Shown one piece after another: positions 16,711-24,498 of a DNA stretch of 64,000 nucleotides. The first letter of the stretch is position 1. Every line of letters starts with the position of its first letter. The notes below the pieces were generated by a model, which did no database searches, was not told the origin of the DNA, and worked only from the letters and a program-made list of their open reading frames with translations. Where the stretch lies: positions 24,894-88,893 of the forward strand of contig JAADIQ010000102.1 in NCBI GenBank assembly GCA_013151255.1, written 5' to 3'. The DNA comes from Alphaproteobacteria bacterium (lineage in GTDB: Bacteria > Pseudomonadota > Alphaproteobacteria > Caulobacterales > Parvularculaceae). The position numbers and the translations under genes were made by a program.

Positions 16711-17217
16711 CTAATCGAATTTCACGCGGCGATATTGTAAGCTGGCGATCCCCTGACCGCTAATGTTCACCGCCGCCTGCATTTCGTCAGGGCCGGTCAT
16801 CGCGAATGTCAGGCCGTCGAAATAGACCGCATCATCGGTAATTTCCACCAGTGGAAATTCAACGAAGCCATCCTTTTCTTCCCAGCCGACAAAGTCTGGC
16901 GAGAAATGTTTAAGCCGCAGGACCATGCTCTCGCCGACTTCTGAAATTAAATAGAGCTCATAAAAATTGGGCGCACCGTCGGCGTTAATATGGCGGAATA
17001 TGCCCATCATCTGACCGCCTGCGGGAGGCGCAAAAACTTCCATCGCCGTACCGCCAAGACCTTCGCCGTCCCAATGACCGGCCAGCCAGGACAGCATTTC
17101 AATTTTCGCCGGCGGCGAGGCGGCGCCATCGAGCGATTTGACCTCCACAGTGTCCGCCGCAACGGCGCCGGCTGTCGCCAGGCTCCATATGCAAACCAGT
17201 ATGCTGAGAATTTTCAT
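16711..17217 (-). CDS. Exported DUF6265-family protein
   Basis: A 168-residue protein with a Sec signal peptide (1-20, ending AVAA) and a single domain (about 38-166) with the DUF6265 pattern: LSWLAGHWDGEGLGGTAMEV, then GGQMMGIFRHI, NFYELYLISE, LRLKHFSPDFVGWEEKD and a final YRRVKFD. The fold is probably a lipocalin-like beta-barrel; the ligand is unknown. GGAGG precedes the ATG. It lies between ybgC and the repeat element next to ruvB, an accessory insertion in an otherwise conserved block. Confidence 0.75.
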   Translation of the reverse strand: MKILSILVCIWSLATAGAVAADTVEVKSLDGAASPPAKIEMLSWLAGHWDGEGLGGTAMEVFAPPAGGQMMGIFRHINADGAPNFYELYLISEVGESMVLRLKHFSPDFVGWEEKDGFVEFPLVEITDDAVYFDGLTFAMTGPDEMQAAVNISGQGIASLQYRRVKFD

Positions 17218-17297
17218 CGCGCCCTCCAGTTTAGATAAATGAATGTATCACAACCGGATGACGCTCACGCCGCTTCGATTTCGACAATTTCTGGGGG

Positions 17298-17607
17298 CTA
17301 TCGGATTCACACATTTATGGGCGCTGAAGTCCCTGTGCTCTGACGTTTCTATCTCCTTCCGGCGAAGCCCCCCTCCGTCCGCTTCGCGGACACCTCCCCC
17401 GCCCGCGCGCGAAGGCGCGCTAGTTATAATTCGACCGCCTTCGCGGTCGGACGGAGGAGGAATTAGGCTGCACTTACGGCGAGGGTAATTCTTCCCCCGC
17501 TTGCGGGGGAAGTGCCCCGAAGGGGCGATGGGGGCTTTGCGGCAGCTCAACATGCGCTGACGTTTCAGTTTCCTTAAGTGACAAAACGAGATGTGTGAAT
17601 GCGATAG
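17298..17607 (+). repeat. Composite palindromic repeat, copy 1, with flanking inverted and direct repeats
   Basis: The core, 17368-17535, is a chain of perfect palindromes: GTCCGC-TTC-GCGGAC (17377-17391), GCGCGC-GAAG-GCGCGC (17405-17420), CGACCGC-CTTC-GCGGTCG (17432-17449), CTTCCCCCGC-TT-GCGGGGGAAG (17491-17512) and GCCCC-GAA-GGGGC (17514-17526). A second copy of the family lies inverted at 23287-23409. Around copy 1 there is also an inverted repeat, CTATCGGATTCACACAT (17298-17314) against ATGTGTGAATGCGATAG (17591-17607), 16 of 17 matching, and a direct repeat CTGACGTTTC (17340-17349 and 17557-17566). It fills most of the 417-nt gap between the DUF6265 gene and ruvB; no gene is seen there. 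Confidence 0.85.
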
Positions 17608-17634
17608 GGGGAGAGGAAGCCAACGTTTTCTGGT

Positions 17635-18666
17635 CTATTCGTACGGGTCGCCAGAGGCCTTCGGCGCCGCCATGCCGAGGTGCTTCCAGGCGCTGACCGA
17701 CAAAACGCGGCCCCTTGGGGTTCTTTGAATGAGCCCGCATTGGAGCAGGAACGGCTCGACCACGTCCTCGACCGCATCGCGCGCTTCGGCCAGGGACGCG
17801 GCCAGCGTTTCCACCCCGACCGGGCCGCCGGCGAAATGTTCCGCAATCAGACGAAGATAGCGCCGGTCGAGCGGATCGAGACCGAGGCCGTCAATTTCAA
17901 GGCGGGCGAGCGCCTTGTCGGCGACACGCTCGTCAATCTCGCCGGCGCCCTCGACCGTCGCCACATCGCGCACCCGGCGCAACAACCGGCCGGCGACGCG
18001 GGGCGTGCCGCGTGCGCGGCGGGCAATTTCCATGGCGCCGTCAGCGCGCATATCAACATTGAGCTTATCGGCGCCGCGGCGGACAATCGCGCACAAATCC
18101 TCATGGGAATAAAATTCTAGCCGCAGCGGAATGCCGAACCGGTCGAGCAGCGGCTTGGCCAACAGCCCCGAACGCGTTGTCGCACCGATGAGCGTGAAGC
18201 GCGGCAGATCTATCTTCACCGAGCGCGCCGACGGGCCCTCGCCAATCATTAAATCAAGCGCGTAATCTTCCATCGCTGGATACAGCACCTCCTCCACCAC
18301 CGGGGTGAGGCGATGGATTTCGTCAATGAACAAAACATCGCCCGCTTCCAAGTTGGTGAGGAGGGCCGCGAGATCGCCCGGCTTGGTGATCACCGGCCCG
18401 GAGGTTGAGCGGAAATTGACGCCAAGCTCATTGGCGACAATCTGCGCCAGCGTCGTCTTGCCGAGCCCCGGAGGCCCGTGAAAGAGGACATGATCGAGCG
18501 CCTCACCGCGGGTTTTCGCCGCCTCAACAAATATCCGCAGATTATCCTTCGCCCCCGGCTGGCCGACAAAATCGTCCAGCCGCTTAGGGCGCAACGCCGC
18601 GTCAGCGTCCTCGGGCTTGCGCTCCGGTTCGATCAGGCGGTCATCGTTGAATGCGGGTTCAGACAT
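17635..18666 (-). CDS. ruvB: Holliday junction branch migration ATPase RuvB
   Basis: A 343-residue AAA+ motor of the RuvAB complex. Walker A GPPGLGKT is at 64-71, Walker [10 protein letters not shown] at about 115-123, the RuvB-specific beta-hairpin region [24 protein letters not shown] follows, then a C-terminal winged helix with [15 protein letters not shown]. It is in the ruvC-ruvA-ruvB order on the minus strand, but separated from ruvA by a DUF1508 gene, so RuvA and RuvB are not directly coupled. Confidence 0.97.
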   Translation of the reverse strand: MSEPAFNDDRLIEPERKPEDADAALRPKRLDDFVGQPGAKDNLRIFVEAAKTRGEALDHVLFHGPPGLGKTTLAQIVANELGVNFRSTSGPVITKPGDLAALLTNLEAGDVLFIDEIHRLTPVVEEVLYPAMEDYALDLMIGEGPSARSVKIDLPRFTLIGATTRSGLLAKPLLDRFGIPLRLEFYSHEDLCAIVRRGADKLNVDMRADGAMEIARRARGTPRVAGRLLRRVRDVATVEGAGEIDERVADKALARLEIDGLGLDPLDRRYLRLIAEHFAGGPVGVETLAASLAEARDAVEDVVEPFLLQCGLIQRTPRGRVLSVSAWKHLGMAAPKASGDPYE

Positions 18667-18698
18667 TTCTCACTCAATTAATTCACTTTACGGCGAAG

Positions 18699-18989
18699 CT
18701 AACAACTATCGATATTGCGTACCGGCGCATTGTGCGCTCGTTTGACAGCGCTAATTCCGTTTTCACATGCCTGATAACTATCGTAGGGCTGGCTATGTTC
18801 TGCAATTTGCTCTCCGTTTGCAGCAAAAAGGCGCCATCGCCATTTGCGGCCGGATGGATATATTTCAAACCGAGAGCCAGCACATGGTTTTGCATTTGCA
18901 TCCCCCGCGCTTGCGACGGTTAGCCCGAGACCTAGCGTAGCGCCTGTAATGAAAATCCGTCGTCCAATCTTTTCGTTTGAGTTTTCCAT
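18699..18989 (-). CDS. Exported DUF1508 (YegP-like) protein with a Tat-type signal
   Basis: A 96-residue protein. The N-terminus GRRIFITGATLGLGLTVASA (residues 9-28) has the twin arginine, hydrophobic core and small-residue cleavage region of a Tat signal. The mature part carries one DUF1508 repeat (about 41-92): FEIYPSGRKWRWRLFAANG, then a YDSYQACENGISAVKRA stretch. DUF1508 proteins of the YegP type usually have no export signal and their function is poorly defined. The gene lies between ruvA and ruvB on the same strand, 70 nt from ruvA and 32 nt from ruvB, and looks like an insertion in the ruv operon. Confidence 0.75.
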   Translation of the reverse strand: MENSNEKIGRRIFITGATLGLGLTVASAGDANAKPCAGSRFEIYPSGRKWRWRLFAANGEQIAEHSQPYDSYQACENGISAVKRAHNAPVRNIDSC

Positions 18990-19054
18990 TGTAATTCCCT
19001 TCCATTGATTACTCAGGTTTCCTTTAATACTTACCGATCATCAGGCAGCAGCCC

Positions 19055-19684
19055 TCACGCCGCCAACTGCTTCAGCGCCGCTTTAATCAACGTCTCAACG
19101 CCGGGGCTGTCGATGCCTTCCGCGGCCAGGGCGACGGCGCGGCGGGCGTCCAGCCCTTCATAGCCGAGATTGGCGAGCGCCGAGACCGCGTCGGTTTTCG
19201 CCGCCAGCGCTGCATCGGCGGGCGCATTGGCGCCGACTTTCGCCCGCGCCGCGGCGGCAAAGCCCTGTCCGCCTGCTTTAGCAAGCGCGCCGACTTTCGA
19301 TTGCAGCTCGGTCGCGATGCGCTGGGCGATTTTCTTGCCGACGCCGTGGGCGCGCGAAAGCGCCGTCACATCCTGCGCCGCCACAGCATCATAAAGCTCG
19401 TCCGGGCGCAAAATCTGCAGCATGTTCAGCGCATGTTTGGCGCCGACGCCCTGCACGGTTTGCAACAGGCGAAAACACTGCCGCTCGGCTTCGCTTTCAA
19501 AGCCATAAAGCCGGATCATATCCTCGCGCACAATCGTCTCTATAGAGAGCGTCGCAGCCTCGCCAACCGCCAGACGTTGCAGCGTGCGCGATGCGGCGTA
19601 AGCCTCATAGCCGACGCCCATGACGTCTATCAGCACGGTGTCCTCGCCAACCGCGATAACGGTTCCTTTGAGCCTGCCGATCAT
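19055..19684 (-). CDS. ruvA: Holliday junction DNA helicase subunit RuvA
   Basis: A 209-residue tetramerising junction-binding subunit. It begins MIGRLKGTVIAVGEDTVLID (OB-fold domain I), has the helix-hairpin-helix domain II (LLQTVQGVGAKHALNML, then ALSRAHGVGKKIAQRIATEL), an Ala-rich flexible linker (about 143-165) and domain III (AVSALANLGYEGLDARRAV) that binds RuvB. The ATG overlaps the ruvC stop as ATGA, so the two are translationally coupled; the longer frame to 19744 lies inside ruvC. Confidence 0.96.
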   Translation of the reverse strand: MIGRLKGTVIAVGEDTVLIDVMGVGYEAYAASRTLQRLAVGEAATLSIETIVREDMIRLYGFESEAERQCFRLLQTVQGVGAKHALNMLQILRPDELYDAVAAQDVTALSRAHGVGKKIAQRIATELQSKVGALAKAGGQGFAAAARAKVGANAPADAALAAKTDAVSALANLGYEGLDARRAVALAAEGIDSPGVETLIKAALKQLAA

Positions 19685-20199
19685 GACGCCGCCTCCAGCC
19701 TTCTCACGCTTATTTTTTGCAGTGGGGCATGATGCGCATGACAAATCGCAACCGCCAGCGCGTCCGCCTCATCAGCGGCAAGTTCGCCGCACGTGGGCAA
19801 CAACACCTTCACCATCGCCATCACCTGTCGCTTGTCTGCATGGCCGCGCCCGACCACCGATTTTTTCACCGAATTGGCGGCATATTCCGCCACCGCCAAA
19901 CCGCCAAGCGCCGGCGCCAGCAGCGCCACGCCGCGCGCCTGGCCCAGCACCAGCGCATCGCGCGGGCTGGCGTTCACGAAAGTCTCCTCAACCGCCGCCT
20001 CGTCGGGCGCGTGCTCTTCAATCAACACCTGCAAGGCGGTAAAAATATGTGCGAGCTTTTGCGCATGGGCCGCCCCGCGCTTGGGCCGGATGACGCCCGA
20101 CGCCGCATAAGTCAGCCGCGGGCCGGCGCAGTCGATCACCCCCCAGCCGGTCGCCGCCGAGCCGGGATCAATCCCAAAAATGCGAATCACCTGGTTCAT
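19681..20199 (-). CDS. ruvC: Crossover junction endodeoxyribonuclease RuvC
   Basis: A 172-residue Holliday junction resolvase with the RNase H-like fold. Catalytic acids are visible: Asp11 in FGIDPGSAATGWG, Glu in AAVEETFVN (about residue 71), and the C-terminal DEADALAVAICH pair. First gene of the ruv cluster, coupled to ruvA by a 4-nt overlap. Confidence 0.96.
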   Translation of the reverse strand: MNQVIRIFGIDPGSAATGWGVIDCAGPRLTYAASGVIRPKRGAAHAQKLAHIFTALQVLIEEHAPDEAAVEETFVNASPRDALVLGQARGVALLAPALGGLAVAEYAANSVKKSVVGRGHADKRQVMAMVKVLLPTCGELAADEADALAVAICHAHHAPLQKISVRRLEAAS

Positions 20200-20263
20200 C
20201 GCCCCAGCATAGGGCGTGTTCGCACGAGAACGAAACGGAAACTTTAGCGGACCATCAGGCTTT

Positions 20264-21253
20264 TTAGTTTGACGGCTGGGCTTTCAATCGCTGTTGCAGC
20301 GCCCGGGCGCCGGGCGCGATATCATCGCTCAGCGCTTCATTCGCCAATGCCCGCTCCACCCAGACCAGCGCCCCGGACACATCTTTCGCCCGGCCATCGC
20401 CTTCGCTGAGCGCCACCGCATAAAGGAACTGGCCCTGCGCATTGCCGGCCTTGGCGGCGCGCTCAAACCAGTCTGCGGCAAGCTCCTCGCCGGGGCCGGC
20501 GCGGCCCTCATGGGTGAGGAGCCCCATCGCCACCATCGCGTCCGGCATGGCTTGGTCCGCCGCCGCGCGCATCCAGCGGGCGGTTTTTTCAGGAACCGGT
20601 GCGCCGAGCAATTCTGAATCATAAAGCAGCGCCAGGTTGAACTGCGACAGCGCATGGCCTTGCAGCGCGGCCTGTTCAAACAAGCCCGCCGCCTTTGCAT
20701 AGTCCTGCGGCTTGCCCTCACCGGTTAGATAGATGGCGCCAAGATTATATTGCGCGTCGGCGTCGCCCGCTTCTGCTGCTTGTTCAAAATAGCCAATCGC
20801 TTTGTTGATGTCTTTTGGAAAATAGAGGCCCTGCGCATGCATTACGCCGAGCTGCGCTTTGGCGCCGGCATGGCTGCGCGCGGCGGCGAGCTTGTACCAG
20901 CCGGCGGCGCGTTCAAGGTTGCGTTTGACGCCGTCGCCAGTGAAGGCGAGATCGCCAAGCGCATATTGCGAATCCGCCTGGCCCTGATTGGCGGCCTTGC
21001 TGTAATAGGCCAGCGCCCGCGCCATATCGCGCGGCACGCCGAGCCCGTTTTCATAGATGTATCCGAGCAGGTGCTGCGCATCGGCGTCGCCAGCTTCCGC
21101 CAACGGCGCAGCAATCTGGCGCGATTGCGCAAACTCTTCCGCCTTCAGATGCTGAAACGCGGCGCGCACCGCCGCAACATTATCCTCCGCCGCCCAGGCA
21201 AAGGAGGTGAGCGCAAACAGGGCTAGAAATGAATATGTAAGTGGGCGTTGCAT
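20264..21253 (-). CDS. Exported Sel1-repeat (SLR/TPR-like) protein
   Basis: A 329-residue protein with a Sec signal peptide (1-21, ending SFAWA) followed by about seven Sel1 repeats from residue 55 on, each with the AxxxLGxxYxxGxGVxxDxxxAxxYxxxAA pattern (for example QHLLGYIYENGLGVPRDMARAL, QYALGDLAFTGDGVKRNLERAA, QYNLGAIYLTGEGKPQDYAKAA). Such solenoids scaffold protein complexes in the periplasm; the partner is unknown. It ends 64 nt upstream of ruvC on the same strand and could be co-transcribed with it. Confidence 0.88.
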   Translation of the reverse strand: MQRPLTYSFLALFALTSFAWAAEDNVAAVRAAFQHLKAEEFAQSRQIAAPLAEAGDADAQHLLGYIYENGLGVPRDMARALAYYSKAANQGQADSQYALGDLAFTGDGVKRNLERAAGWYKLAAARSHAGAKAQLGVMHAQGLYFPKDINKAIGYFEQAAEAGDADAQYNLGAIYLTGEGKPQDYAKAAGLFEQAALQGHALSQFNLALLYDSELLGAPVPEKTARWMRAAADQAMPDAMVAMGLLTHEGRAGPGEELAADWFERAAKAGNAQGQFLYAVALSEGDGRAKDVSGALVWVERALANEALSDDIAPGARALQQRLKAQPSN

Positions 21254-21293
21254 GCGTGAGCATTGTTACGCCGTTTCGACGAACCGCGCTAGC

Positions 21294-21434
21294 TTATGTG
21301 TCGGTGTGTTGCGAGGCGACTGTGGTTCTGGCGGCCGTTTCGGCTGCCGCATTTGCGCCTTCCAAAAACGCAACCGTAAAGGTCGCCGCAATCATAATGA
21401 CGCCGCCGATAATAACGATCCAGTTGAGTTTCAT
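21294..21434 (-). CDS. 46-residue single-helix membrane protein
   Basis: A short frame, MKLNWIVIIGGVIMIAATFT through to a stop at 21294-21296. It has one strong membrane helix (about 5-24) and a small polar tail ending SQHTDT. AGGGA lies about 8 nt before the ATG, and another in-frame ATG is three codons upstream. It lies between thiE and the Sel1-repeat gene on the same strand, 40 nt before the Sel1 start. No family recognised; coding status is inferred from ribosome-binding site, hydrophobicity and spacing. Confidence 0.45.
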   Translation of the reverse strand: MKLNWIVIIGGVIMIAATFTVAFLEGANAAAETAARTTVASQHTDT

Positions 21435-21519
21435 CGCTTGCATCCCTATCTCACCGCCGTTTCGGATAACGGCGATTAGAGTGGTGCAAGGATCGTTCCG
21501 ATTGGGTTACCCGATATGG

Positions 21520-22167
21520 TTAAGCCGCTGCGATGGCCGCATGAAAGGCCTTCACCGCGGCGGCGGGGCCATCATCCGCGTCCCACACCGCCGACGACAC
21601 GGCGAGAAAATCTGCCCCGGCGGCCACCAGCGGGGCGCAATTTTGCGGCGTGATGCCGCCTATGGCAACACTCGGCGTGGTGGTGGCGAACGCCCACCAT
21701 TGCAGAATATCCTGATCTGCAATCACCGCCGCGACTTTTGTCGTTGTCGGAAAGAACGCGCCAAAGGCGACATAATCGGCGCCCGCCTCACCGGCGACGA
21801 GGCCTTGATGTTTCGAATTATGACAGGTGACGCCGATCACCGCGTCGTCGCCAAGCAGCGCGCGCGCGTCTCCAAAAGGCGCATCGGACTGGCCGATATG
21901 AACGCCGTCGGCGCCGGCTTTGAGCGCTAGGTCGGGCCGGTCATTAATCAGGAACGCTGCATCGAATTCACGCGCCACCGGCAACAGCGCATCGGCCGCC
22001 GCCAGCACATCGTCATCGGCTGGCGCGCCGCCGTCTTTGTCTTTCAGGCGCAACTGAATGCAAGCAATGGCGCCCGCATCCAGCGCTGCGGTCAGCCGGT
22101 CTGCAAAGCGCGCAAGATCGGCAATTTGCGGCGGGGTGATAAGGTAAAGTTGGCAGGCCTCGCTCAT
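21520..22167 (-). CDS. thiE: Thiamine phosphate synthase ThiE
   Basis: A 215-residue TIM barrel that joins HMP-PP (from ThiD) to thiazole phosphate. Family motifs: CIQLRLKD (36-43), [26 protein letters not shown], the GAFFPTTTK phosphate/pyrimidine loop and the C-terminal AIGGITPQN with [12 protein letters not shown]. The usual GPVFPT loop reads GAFFPT here, a conservative change. No TPP riboswitch is seen in the 62 nt upstream, so regulation is not obvious from the sequence. Confidence 0.93.
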   Translation of the reverse strand: MSEACQLYLITPPQIADLARFADRLTAALDAGAIACIQLRLKDKDGGAPADDDVLAAADALLPVAREFDAAFLINDRPDLALKAGADGVHIGQSDAPFGDARALLGDDAVIGVTCHNSKHQGLVAGEAGADYVAFGAFFPTTTKVAAVIADQDILQWWAFATTTPSVAIGGITPQNCAPLVAAGADFLAVSSAVWDADDGPAAAVKAFHAAIAAA

Positions 22168-22229
22168 GGGCGCGATCTATAATCCAGCGAGCAATGAAAT
22201 GCGAGGACGCAAACCCTTCCGGGCGGCGA

Positions 22230-23084
22230 CTACAGCGCCGGCTCCGGATTGTGCAGGCTTTCGCGCTCACTCTGGGTCTGTTTGACTTTCGGCTTCAGCA
22301 GGCTGTCTTTCACTTCATCCGGGATCGCATTATAAAACACCGGCTCGGTGATATTCATCCGCCGGCGCACTTCGGAAAGCGGCAATGGCAGCATTTCCTC
22401 AACGTCAAATTCGGGCACCCACGCCACCCCGCGCACATTGCGGCGCGCCTCAGCCAACGCCTTTAACACTGGCGCCGATGGCTGTTCGAGCTTTTGCGCC
22501 AGGGCGCCAATGAACACGATGAAGCCGAAGCCGCGCGTGCGGGTATGGGCGCGGCTGAAGATGAGGTTGCAAAGCTCGCCCAAAGCGTCACGGCCATAAC
22601 CGGACAGCACATGCCAGAGGTCATGGGAGACATCGAGATGCAGGAAGAGGCGGCGATAGTCTTCAAATTGCGTCTCGCCGCGAAAATCTATGCCGGCCTC
22701 TCCGGCCGCATCAATCAGCCCTTCCGATGTCAGGTTTTCACCTTCCATAAAGTCGAGATAGACGCGGCCAAGGCTGCCTTCGGGAAGCGCGCGCAGCGTT
22801 TCGTGGTCGCTTAGAATATTTTCAAGCCGCACCGGCTGGGTTATGACGCGCCGGCCGTATGGCGTGGCGACAAATCGGGCGAATAATCGTTTGGCGGCGC
22901 CGCCGGACAGCGCCTGCACAATCTCAAACACCTGGCGCGTGTCTTCCTTGTTGCGCACCAGACGCCACACCGAAACCAGCGCATGAAGCGGCCGGATGGG
23001 CGGCGTCGGCGGGGTGGGAAATCCCGCAATCCACTCGATCTTATCGGCCGGAACTTCTTCTACAGGCGCGGTCGGGTCGGACAT
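22230..23084 (-). CDS. coq4: Ubiquinone biosynthesis protein Coq4 family
   Basis: A 284-residue protein of the Coq4 family. The diagnostic metal-binding motif HDLWHVLSGYGRDALGE (HDxxH-x11-E type) starts at about residue 153, preceded by the helical segment YRRLFLHLDVS. The core (about 25-245) matches the family; the tail is polar (KQTQSERESLHNPEPAL). In alphaproteobacteria Coq4-like proteins act in ubiquinone synthesis, in mitochondria as a scaffold and, by recent proposals, in C1 decarboxylation/hydroxylation. It is next to thiE with no clear functional link. Confidence 0.85.
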   Translation of the reverse strand: MSDPTAPVEEVPADKIEWIAGFPTPPTPPIRPLHALVSVWRLVRNKEDTRQVFEIVQALSGGAAKRLFARFVATPYGRRVITQPVRLENILSDHETLRALPEGSLGRVYLDFMEGENLTSEGLIDAAGEAGIDFRGETQFEDYRRLFLHLDVSHDLWHVLSGYGRDALGELCNLIFSRAHTRTRGFGFIVFIGALAQKLEQPSAPVLKALAEARRNVRGVAWVPEFDVEEMLPLPLSEVRRRMNITEPVFYNAIPDEVKDSLLKPKVKQTQSERESLHNPEPAL

Positions 23085-23286
23085 AGCGGGCTCGCTTCCT
23101 CGTGTTACCGGATAGCATTACACTGAGTAGTTTACTTCGCGTAATGTCGCCGCTGGACGGGGAAATTACAAGGCCTGCTGATGAAATTCTTCTGAGGGGG
23201 GAATTTCGCGGGGGTGGCGCTGGCTGTTTCGGCTGTATCCACACTGACCAGACTTGGCGTGTCATGATTATCTCTTGGGACAAGAA
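23085..23286. other. Non-coding left part of the 379-nt coq4/fba gap
   Basis: About 200 nt upstream of coq4 (minus strand) with no gene seen. One small inverted repeat GAAATTC...GAATTTC lies at 23183-23189 and 23201-23207 with an 11-nt loop. The rest of the gap is repeat copy 2 (23287-23409) and 54 nt of unremarkable sequence up to the aldolase stop. Confidence 0.4.
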
Positions 23287-23409
23287 CCCCCATCGACCGC
23301 TTCGCGGCCACTTCCCCCGTAAACGGGGGAAGAAAGGTCTTACCTCAAGAACAACCTAATTCCTCCCCCGTGATAACGGGGGAGGTGTCAGCGAAGCTGA
23401 CGGAGGGGG
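23287..23409 (-). repeat. Composite palindromic repeat, copy 2
   Basis: Same family as copy 1 at 17368-17535, in the opposite orientation. Palindromes: CTTCCCCCGT-AA-ACGGGGGAAG (23311-23332), CCTCCCCCGT-GATA-ACGGGGGAGG (23362-23385) and GTCAGC-GAA-GCTGAC (23387-23401). Read on the minus strand, both copies begin CCCCCTCCGTC, share the GGAGGAATTAGG block in the middle and end CGATGGGGG. Copy 2 lacks about 45 nt of inner palindromes present in copy 1. It lies between coq4 and the end of the fba operon and may act as its terminator. Confidence 0.85.
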
Positions 23410-23463
23410 TTGCCCCTTAGAGTGAGGTGAAATCTTGTCAGGCGGTGTGAAGCCTCGCCCTAG

Positions 23464-24495
23464 CTAACCCGCGTTTTCAATCCCTTCGGACCAGTGGCCA
23501 AGCTGCGCGAGGCTGTTCATCTTAGCACGGTGCGCAAACGCGGCTTGCGCGGCGGCGACGTTTTGCGCCTTGCCGCCCCATGCTTTCAGCGGCGCGGCCT
23601 GCAAAGCGCGGCCATAGGAAAACGACACCGCCCACGGCATTTTGTCTTTATACCCCGCATTCATCGCATTGAGATGCGCGGTGGCTTCAATGTCGGACTG
23701 ACCGCCGGACAGAAACACAATACCCGGCAGCGCCGCCGGGACACTGGCCCGCAACACCCGGACCGTCATCTCTGCAACTTCATCAACGCTTGCACGCTTG
23801 GCGCATTTTTTACCGGAAATCACCATATTCGGTTTGAGGATTGTTCCCTCAAGCGCCACGTCCTGCGCATAGAGCTCGTCAAACAGCGACTTCAAGGTGA
23901 ACTCGGTGACGTCATAGCAGCGGTCAATGTCATGGTCGCCATCCATCAACACTTCCGGCTCGACAATCGGGACGATGTTAGCTTCCTGACATAGCGCTGC
24001 ATAGCGCGCCAGCGCATGAACATTCGCCGATATACAGTATCCGGACGGAACTTCGTCGCTGGCAATATCGATTACCGCGCGCCATTTCGCAAACCGTGCG
24101 CCGAGCTTGTAATATTCACTGAGGCGGTCACGCAAACCATCGAGACCGTCGGTGACTTTTTCGCCCTCAGCGCCGGCGAGTGGATGGGCGCCCTTATCGA
24201 CCTTGATGCCGGGAATGGCGCCGGCGTCTTCAATCAGCTTAACCAGCGCAGTGCCGTCCGCCGCCTTCTGGCGGATGGTCTCATCAAACAAAATCACCCC
24301 GGAAATATGCTCGCGCATCGCAACGTCGGTGCGGAACAGCAATTCGCGATAGTCGCGGCGGCTGTCTTCGGTCGATTGCGTATCAATGGCGTCAAAACGC
24401 TTCTTGATGGTGCCGGAAGATTCGTCCGCCGCGAGAATGCCCTTGCCGGGCGCGACCATTTTAGTTGCTACTTTATTTAGCGCCGTCAAATCCAT
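23464..24495 (-). CDS. fba: Fructose-bisphosphate aldolase, class I
   Basis: A 343-residue Schiff-base aldolase of the eukaryote-like class I type, cleaving or forming fructose-1,6-bisphosphate. Seen: GILAADESSGTIKKRF (19-34), FAKWRAVI with the active-site Lys, VEPEVLMDGDHD with the catalytic Glu, and TILKPNMVI with the Schiff-base Lys; the phosphate-binding FLSGGQSDIEAT follows. Last gene of the tkt-gap-pgk-fba operon; ATG lies 3 nt after the pgk stop, so translation is probably coupled. Confidence 0.94.
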   Translation of the reverse strand: MDLTALNKVATKMVAPGKGILAADESSGTIKKRFDAIDTQSTEDSRRDYRELLFRTDVAMREHISGVILFDETIRQKAADGTALVKLIEDAGAIPGIKVDKGAHPLAGAEGEKVTDGLDGLRDRLSEYYKLGARFAKWRAVIDIASDEVPSGYCISANVHALARYAALCQEANIVPIVEPEVLMDGDHDIDRCYDVTEFTLKSLFDELYAQDVALEGTILKPNMVISGKKCAKRASVDEVAEMTVRVLRASVPAALPGIVFLSGGQSDIEATAHLNAMNAGYKDKMPWAVSFSYGRALQAAPLKAWGGKAQNVAAAQAAFAHRAKMNSLAQLGHWSEGIENAG

Positions 24496-24498
24496 GTT

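Noticed and set aside
17368..17535. CRISPR-like array
   Set aside because: The palindromes differ in sequence and there are no regular spacers; this is a dispersed palindromic repeat.
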